The notes under the pieces were generated by a model. It searched no databases, was not told the DNA's origin, and saw nothing but the letters and a program-made list of their open reading frames with translations. A program made the translations under genes and the position numbers. A DNA stretch of 5,341 nt from Gemmatimonadota bacterium (GTDB lineage: Bacteria; Gemmatimonadota; Gemmatimonadetes; Palauibacterales; Palauibacteraceae), in contig JAOTWC010000119.1 in NCBI GenBank assembly GCA_029863105.1, positions 1 to 5,341 on the forward strand, read 5' to 3'. Positions 1 through 3,486 of the stretch are shown piece by piece. Each line of letters begins with the position of its first letter. The first letter of the stretch is position 1.

Positions 1-126
1 ATGGTGATCAAGGGCTTTAACAGCATGAAGCGCGCGGAAGAAGCCGCGCCCGAGGCACCGCCGGCGCCGTCGGCCGAAGAGACGCTGCTCGGTGAAATCC
101 GTGACCTGCTCCGGGCCAAGGGGTGA
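1..126 (+). CDS. mscL: Large-conductance mechanosensitive channel MscL, C-terminal end (5' truncated by window)
   Basis: MscL is a homopentameric inner-membrane channel that opens under membrane tension and releases solutes during hypo-osmotic shock. Only the last 41 residues are visible. They start with VIKGFNSMKR, the cytoplasmic end of the second transmembrane helix with its basic cluster. A Glu/Ala/Pro-rich linker follows (about residues 13-26), and then the amphipathic C-terminal helix ending LLGEIRDLLRAKG. The LL-x-EIRDLL pattern is the hallmark of the MscL C-terminal bundle; E. coli has LLTEIRDLLKEQ. The ATG at position 1 is an internal Met codon that happens to sit on the window edge, not the true start, because roughly two thirds of a normal ~130-150 residue MscL is missing. 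The stop is TGA at 124-126, and a strong hairpin follows 24 bases later. The identification rests on the C-terminal motif only but is quite specific. Confidence 0.88.
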   Translation: MVIKGFNSMKRAEEAAPEAPPAPSAEETLLGEIRDLLRAKG

Positions 127-150
127 CCGACACGCCGTCCACGTCATGCG

Positions 151-181
151 GGTACCGGCCCGGTTCGCCCGGGCCGGTACC
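151..181 (+). terminator. Strong GC hairpin downstream of mscL, probable transcription terminator
   Basis: GGTACCGGCCCGG (151-163) and CCGGGCCGGTACC (169-181) form a perfect 13-bp inverted repeat around a 5-base loop, TTCGC. It lies 24 bases after the mscL stop codon, where an intrinsic terminator is expected. No T-tract follows (next bases CTGCTCGTGG), so it is not a textbook Rho-independent terminator. It could be a U-less terminator, an mRNA 3'-end stabilising structure, or a bidirectional barrier. Confidence 0.6.
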
Positions 182-198
182 TGCTCGTGGTGCTACCG

Positions 199-267
199 AT
201 GGATAAGAGACCGCTGATATACGTGAAGTTCGTGTTCGCGACGTTCGCGATCCTGCTGGGGAAATAG
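199..267 (+). CDS. Possible 22-residue hydrophobic micro-ORF (doubtful)
   Basis: ATG at 199 opens a 22-codon frame ending TAG at 265-267, four bases before the ATG of the receiver gene. The peptide has a charged start (MDKRP) and a hydrophobic stretch (IYVKFVFATFAILL) that could form a single short membrane helix. The stretch is less GC-rich than the genes on either side. The frame also stays open upstream with GTG codons at 187 and 190. There is no recognisable Shine-Dalgarno sequence ahead of any of these starts, and I know no family it matches. It may be only leader sequence of the downstream gene; the 4-base spacing would suit translational coupling if it is real. Confidence 0.18.
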   Translation: MDKRPLIYVKFVFATFAILLGK

Positions 268-271
268 GCGC

Positions 272-763
272 ATGAATGACCGTCCTGTGATCCTGATCGC
301 CGATGGCGTTCCCGGAACCGTACCCGAGATGGGCCCGGTGCTGAAGGCGCTCGGATACGATGTGTCGACCGCTCCCGACGCACCTTCCGTCGTGATGTTG
401 GCCCGCCAACGCACGCCGGTGATGGTGATTCTGGGCCTGCGCCTGCCGGGTGGCGGAGCCCGGACCGCCCTGAAGCAGCTGCGCGCCTCCGAGCACGGGG
501 TAACTATTCCGGTCATCGCCCTGTCGCCTCCAGGGGCTGGCAGACAGGAGCTGTTGTCGGCCGGTGTCTTCCGCTGTCTGGAACCTCCCGTCAGGGAAAA
601 AGACATCCTGGCCGCTCTCGACGATCTGTTGGAAATGCGCGAGGAACCGGAAAAGCGGACGGAGCGGTCCCGAGCCGCAAGGCGAAGATATCCGCGAGCA
701 ACACGCCTACTGTGGCGCACGGACGGGCGGATGATACGCAGCCCGGACCAGGCCGCAGGCTGA
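272..763 (+). CDS. CheY-like receiver-domain protein lacking the phosphoacceptor Asp (pseudo-receiver)
   Basis: The 163-residue product has one response-regulator receiver fold at about residues 5-121 and a basic, Arg-rich tail (about 122-163) with no recognisable output domain. The fold is supported by VILIADGVP (beta1), LKALGYDVSTAPD (alpha1-beta2), PVMVILGLRLPGGG (beta3 and loop), IPVIALSPPG (beta4) and FRCLEPPV (beta5 and loop). Key active-site positions are changed. The phosphoacceptor Asp expected in the 'LLDLRLPG' motif is Gly55. The acidic pair after beta1 keeps only Asp11, with Gly12 next to it. The invariant Lys before the beta5 Pro is Pro105. Ser85 occupies the Thr/Ser switch position. 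Two-component phosphorylation is therefore unlikely, and it probably works by protein-protein contacts. A weak purine-rich stretch (GGGGAAA, 258-264) precedes the ATG. No partner kinase lies nearby. It converges on the lipoprotein gene with 11 bp between stops. Confidence 0.75.
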   Translation: MNDRPVILIADGVPGTVPEMGPVLKALGYDVSTAPDAPSVVMLARQRTPVMVILGLRLPGGGARTALKQLRASEHGVTIPVIALSPPGAGRQELLSAGVFRCLEPPVREKDILAALDDLLEMREEPEKRTERSRAARRRYPRATRLLWRTDGRMIRSPDQAAG

Positions 764-774
764 CGCGTCGCCCG

Positions 775-1023
775 CTAGGGTTCGATCGCCAGGGAGTCGA
801 TTCGGGCGTTTCGGGCTGCGGCGCTGTCCGCGGCCCGCATTGCACCTCGGACCCCCTGAGCACCGGGCAACACGGACTCCGCGATCGTGCTGTCTCTTTC
901 CCGCTGTGATTCAGCCGTTGCCGGTTGTTCCGCTGCCGGCTCGGACGAACACGCGGCACCGAATACCAGCACGAAACCTGCCACAAACGATCGTCTGGAT
1001 GTACTGCCGAGGATGGGCTTCAT
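775..1023 (-). CDS. Small predicted lipoprotein with twin-arginine-like signal
   Basis: The 82-residue product starts at ATG 1023-1021 and has an N-terminal signal: basic residues, a hydrophobic core (FVAGFVLVFGAA) and a lipobox-like FGAAC with Cys25 as the lipidated residue. Ser9-Arg10-Arg11-Ser12-Phe13-Val14 fits the Tat consensus (S/T)RRxF, so export in a folded state is possible. The mature part (about 57 residues) is Ala/Ser/Glu/Asp/Arg-rich, probably helical or disordered (QRERDSTIAES, MRAADSAAARNARIDSLA). No catalytic motif is visible and I recognise no named family. A TTG start at 1068 would add 15 residues but place the Arg pair deep inside, so the ATG is preferred. The gene follows the M1 peptidase stop by 26 bp on the same strand and is probably co-transcribed. 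It may be a periplasmic or outer-membrane-anchored accessory protein; its role is unknown. Confidence 0.68.
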   Translation of the reverse strand: MKPILGSTSRRSFVAGFVLVFGAACSSEPAAEQPATAESQRERDSTIAESVLPGAQGVRGAMRAADSAAARNARIDSLAIEP

Positions 1024-1049
1024 GATCACATAATGGCCAGGTGCCGGGG

Positions 1050-2756
1050 CTAGGGTAAGGCCTGGCAACGCGCCCCGGCCGGCCGCGGTTCACCCTCACC
1101 TGTCTTGATCCGCACGTAGTAGTCGCGGTCGACGTCGATCTCGGCCGGATCCCCGGCTTCGACGGGCAGGATCTGCCAGTCGGACGTGGGGTTGAGCCAC
1201 GTGCAACCATCGCCGCCCATGCTCACCTCGACCGGCATCGCAAACTCGGGCAGGACTCCGGCCCAGCGGTAGCGGAGCGCGTCGTCATCGCGGGCAAACT
1301 CCAGCACCGGGATGTCCGTCGTGGTCAGGTACTGGCGGAACACGGGCCCGAGATCGGTCCCGGCCTGCTGACTGATGTAGCCGACCACCTGCTCGCCGGT
1401 GACGACGCTGTGTCGGAACGTCTCGTTCAGCCCTCTCAGGATCATCCGCCACGTCTCGTCATCGCTGACAAGCTGTCGCACCGTGTGCAGGAGGTTTCCG
1501 CCCTTCGAGTACATGTCTCCCGACCCCTGGGCGTTGACGCCGAATGCCGGGATGATCGGCCGGTCATTCCGGATCCCGCGACGGACGCCGACGACGTAGT
1601 CCGCCCCTGCGGCGGTTCCGTGCATGCATTCGGTATAGATCGATTCGGCGTAGTTCGCGAAAGACTCGTGAACCCACATGTCCGCCAGGTCGGCCGAAGT
1701 GAGGTTGTTGCCCCACCATTCGTGTGCGGACTCGTGGATGATGATGAAATCCCAGTCGAGACCGAGCCCCGTTCCGGACAGGTCACGGCCGAGGTAACCG
1801 TTCTCATAGCGGTTGCCGTAGGCGATCCCACTCTGGTGCTCCATTCCCAGGTGCGGGGTCTCGATGAGCTTGAAACCGTCGCGGTACCAGGGATACGGAC
1901 CGAACCAGTGCTCGAAGCAATCGAGCATCGGCCGAACCTGGTAGAACTGTTCGCGCGCCGCGTCCACGTGATAGTCCAGGGGCCAGTAGTCCAGCGTCAG
2001 TACTCCGTCCTCCCCGTCGTAGAAATCTCCGAAATGGACGTAGGGGCCGGCGGTGAGCGTCACGTTGTAGTTGTTGATCGGCTCCTGGACGTACCATTCC
2101 CAGGTCGTCGTACCGTCGGCGTTGTTGATGACGGACCGGAGGCGGCCGTTGGAGACGTTCACCATCGGGTCCGGCACGGTGATCGCGATTCGCTGACCAT
2201 CCTGCGGCTCGTCCGCCTGCGTGTCCTTCGTGGGCCACCACACACTCGCCCCGAGGCCCTGATTCGCCGTGGCCATCCAGGGCCGGCCGAGGCTGTCCTG
2301 CGCGAGAATCAGCCCGCCGGCCCAGGGCGGGTTCGTCGCCACACGGGGTTTGCCGCTGTAGTAGACGGTGAGCGTGTCGAGATCGCCCGCACGGGGCGCA
2401 TTCATGAGCAGGACGAACCAGGCGTCGCCGTCCCGAGTCCAGTCGAGAAGTCGGCCGGCCTGCATGACGCTGTCGACCTGCAGCGGGGTCTGCAGGTCGA
2501 TCTGCATCTCGTCGCCCGGTTCGAGCACGCGGTAGACGATCGCGTTGTGGCCCGACACGCTGCTGTCCGCCGGGTTCACACGGACGCGCAAGTCGTAAAA
2601 CGTGACGTCCCACCAGGCGCGCGACGCACCGATCGATCCCCGGAGGGTGTCGGCGTGCGTGTACGACGGCGTGGCCTGGGCATGAAGTGCGCCGGGCAGC
2701 ATGGCGCCGGGCGAGACGGCGACGAGTGAAACCAGGACAGGAAGCAGTCTGTTCAT
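1050..2756 (-). CDS. Secreted M1-family zinc metallopeptidase (short form, GMEHQ type)
   Basis: The 568-residue protein is exported: a Sec signal peptide (about 1-26, MNRLLPVLVSLVAV...LHA|QA) precedes the mature enzyme. About residues 45-240 form the beta-sandwich N-terminal domain, and about 245-480 the thermolysin-like catalytic domain. Its zinc site is H341-E342-S-A-H345 with the third ligand E364, exactly the HEXXH-(18)-E spacing of gluzincin M1 enzymes. Upstream, GMEHQ (304-308) replaces the classical GAMEN exopeptidase motif, keeping Met-Glu but with His for Asn. Y416 in MYSKGG matches the transition-state-stabilising Tyr of the family. About 85 residues follow, so the large C-terminal helical-repeat domain of aminopeptidase N is absent. 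This short form with GMEHQ is one I recall from Bacteroidota and Gemmatimonadota. The likely role is periplasmic or extracellular removal of N-terminal residues from peptides; substrate preference is not readable. ATG 2756-2754 is favoured by the signal peptide although the ribosome-binding site is weak. It is first in a unit with the lipoprotein gene. Confidence 0.93.
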   Translation of the reverse strand: MNRLLPVLVSLVAVSPGAMLPGALHAQATPSYTHADTLRGSIGASRAWWDVTFYDLRVRVNPADSSVSGHNAIVYRVLEPGDEMQIDLQTPLQVDSVMQAGRLLDWTRDGDAWFVLLMNAPRAGDLDTLTVYYSGKPRVATNPPWAGGLILAQDSLGRPWMATANQGLGASVWWPTKDTQADEPQDGQRIAITVPDPMVNVSNGRLRSVINNADGTTTWEWYVQEPINNYNVTLTAGPYVHFGDFYDGEDGVLTLDYWPLDYHVDAAREQFYQVRPMLDCFEHWFGPYPWYRDGFKLIETPHLGMEHQSGIAYGNRYENGYLGRDLSGTGLGLDWDFIIIHESAHEWWGNNLTSADLADMWVHESFANYAESIYTECMHGTAAGADYVVGVRRGIRNDRPIIPAFGVNAQGSGDMYSKGGNLLHTVRQLVSDDETWRMILRGLNETFRHSVVTGEQVVGYISQQAGTDLGPVFRQYLTTTDIPVLEFARDDDALRYRWAGVLPEFAMPVEVSMGGDGCTWLNPTSDWQILPVEAGDPAEIDVDRDYYVRIKTGEGEPRPAGARCQALP

Positions 2757-2931
2757 GTCCTGAAACTACCCGCCAACTGCCGGAACACTCAAGGATACCG
2801 AATCTTTTGCGGGATGCGGACTCGCCACCCGACTGGTTTGCATCGAGGTGGCGTTACCGGGAAAGAATTCTTATATTACCATATAGTTGAATAGTATGTG
2901 AGCAGCACGGCATTTTACGCGGAGGACGCGG
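2757..2931. other. Divergent intergenic region between M1 peptidase and arsR
   Basis: This 175-bp region must hold the promoters of both the leftward peptidase gene and the rightward arsR gene. The left part (2757-2860) is GC-rich and shows no convincing sigma-70 promoter for the peptidase. On the minus strand, TTGAGT followed after 18 bases by TAGTTT is the best match, but it is poor. The right part contains the AT-rich palindromic island described separately and the arsR ribosome-binding site GGAGG (2921-2925). No small gene is supported here. Confidence 0.6.
2862..2900 (+). promoter_or_regulatory. AT-rich palindromic island, probable arsR promoter/operator
   Basis: In otherwise GC-rich DNA this stretch is strikingly AT-rich and packed with symmetry. 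AAGAATTCTT (2863-2872) is a perfect 10-bp palindrome. TATAT-TACC-ATATA (2872-2885) is a perfect 5-bp inverted repeat. CATA-nnn-TT-G-AA-nnn-TATG (2880-2898) is a 19-bp imperfect dyad centred on 2889. ArsR-family dimers typically bind imperfect AT-rich dyads of about this size that overlap their own promoter. TATATT (2872-2877) and TATAGT (2882-2887) are each 5/6 matches to a -10 box, but no good -35 box is visible. The island ends about 30 bp upstream of the arsR ATG. Autorepression by the downstream ArsR protein is inferred, not shown. Confidence 0.5.
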
Positions 2932-3261
2932 ATGATCCAGCTGAGCGACGCCACCGCCGCCGCCATCGCAGAGCGATTCAAGGCACTGGGCGAACCCATG
3001 CGACTTCGATTGCTGCAGGCTCTGCGCACCGGGGAGTGTTCGGTTGGAGACCTCGCCAGACGCGTCGGCGGCGGCCAGGCCAACGTTTCGAAGCACCTGC
3101 AGGTGCTTCAGGCGCAGGGCTACGTGGACCGCCGCAAAGAAGGCACCACAAGCTGGTACCGCATCACCGACCCGCAGGTGTTCACGATGTGCGAGTTGGT
3201 GTGCGGAGGGCTGGAGGAGGAACTGGACCGCAAGCGGAAGCTCCTCCGCCGCCGCAGGTAG
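2932..3261 (+). CDS. ArsR/SmtB-family winged-helix transcriptional repressor with three cysteines
   Basis: The 109-residue protein has the usual ArsR length and layout: an N-terminal helix (LSDATAAAIAERFKALGEP), MRLRLLQAL, then the helix-turn-helix with recognition helix QANVSKHLQVLQAQG (49-63). The wing (VDRRKEGTTSWYRI, 65-78), the dimerising C-terminal helix (about 80-100) and a basic end (RKLLRRRR) follow. Such repressors bind operator DNA as dimers and release it on binding a metal, metalloid or thiol-modifying signal. The E. coli ArsR metalloid motif (ELCVCDL) is absent; the matching segment is ECSVGDL, with Cys36 one position off. Cys87 and Cys91 lie in the last helix (FTMCELVCGGL), a pattern I recall from ArsR proteins found beside DUF2892 and RND genes. 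The start is fixed by GGAGG (2921-2925), 6 bases before the ATG. The stop is 3 bp from that of the convergent DUF2892 gene. The signal molecule is unknown. Confidence 0.92.
   Translation: MIQLSDATAAAIAERFKALGEPMRLRLLQALRTGECSVGDLARRVGGGQANVSKHLQVLQAQGYVDRRKEGTTSWYRITDPQVFTMCELVCGGLEEELDRKRKLLRRRR
3213..3247. repeat. Inverted repeat GGAGGAG/CTCCTCC within the 3' end of arsR
   Basis: GGAGGAG (3213-3219) and CTCCTCC (3241-3247) pair perfectly around a 21-base loop, which itself contains CCG-CAAG-CGG (3228-3237). The structure sits just before the convergent stop codons of arsR and the DUF2892 gene, so it could serve as a 3'-end element in either direction. It is also explained by coding for Glu-Glu and Leu-Leu-Arg, and it lacks a T-tract. 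Confidence 0.25.
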
Positions 3262-3264
3262 CGA

Positions 3265-3471
3265 TCAGGCCTTCCTGGGCCGACATCCGAACAGACTGGC
3301 ACGACCCAGGATCCGTTCCAGCGGGCAGAAGCCGGTGAGGCTGGACTGGAAGAGGTTGAAGCCCACGAACGCGGTAAACAGCAGCCACCACGGGCTGACC
3401 CACACGCCCAATGCAACCGACACCATCACGAAGACACCGGCGATTCGCCGGATCACTGCTTCATCGCACAT
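3265..3471 (-). CDS. DUF2892 (YgaP-type) small inner-membrane protein
   Basis: The 68-residue protein matches the DUF2892 family, the membrane part of E. coli YgaP. It has a short N-terminus (MCDEAVIRRIAG), a first membrane helix (about 11-26), the turn SPWWLL, and a second membrane helix (about 29-46). The family signature SLTGFCPLERILG (44-56) then follows, with the conserved Cys49 in FCPLE. Cys63 near the C-terminus and Cys2 are extra thiols. In YgaP this two-helix unit follows a rhodanese (sulfurtransferase) domain; here it stands alone, as is common. The biochemical role of the stand-alone form is not established, though its usual neighbours suggest sulfur, thiol or metal stress. A GGAG ribosome-binding site (3479-3482) lies 7 bases before the ATG. 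The gene begins 15 bp after the RND permease stop on the same strand, so the two are almost certainly co-transcribed. It converges with arsR. Confidence 0.88.
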   Translation of the reverse strand: MCDEAVIRRIAGVFVMVSVALGVWVSPWWLLFTAFVGFNLFQSSLTGFCPLERILGRASLFGCRPRKA

Positions 3472-3486
3472 GTCCTGACTCCAGTC

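Noticed and set aside
1..3. ATG at the first base as a gene start
   Set aside because: The sequence after it is the C-terminal part of MscL, so it is an internal Met that coincides with the window edge.
762..769. GACGCGTC palindrome between the convergent receiver and lipoprotein stops
   Set aside because: It is an 8-bp palindrome with no loop, expected by chance in GC-rich DNA, so not a terminator.
1036..1066. GCCAGG ... CCTGGC inverted repeat between the M1 peptidase and the lipoprotein gene
   Set aside because: It has only a 6-bp stem with a 19-base loop that includes the peptidase stop codon and no T-tract. This is too weak to call a terminator or attenuator.
1804..2613. Second 269-codon minus-strand frame overlapping the M1 peptidase
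   Set aside because: It is a frame-shifted reading of the same gene, with an Arg/Gly/Pro-rich composition and no motifs.
1410..2729. Long open frame (439 codons) on the plus strand, antisense to the M1 peptidase
   Set aside because: Its translation is Val/Arg/His-rich with no domain. It exists because high GC removes stop codons opposite a real gene, and the minus-strand frame has clear zinc-peptidase motifs.
2898..3338. 146-codon plus-strand frame overlapping arsR, starting upstream of it
   Set aside because: It is a shadow frame, rich in Arg and Pro. The arsR frame has the good ribosome-binding site and a clear winged-helix pattern.
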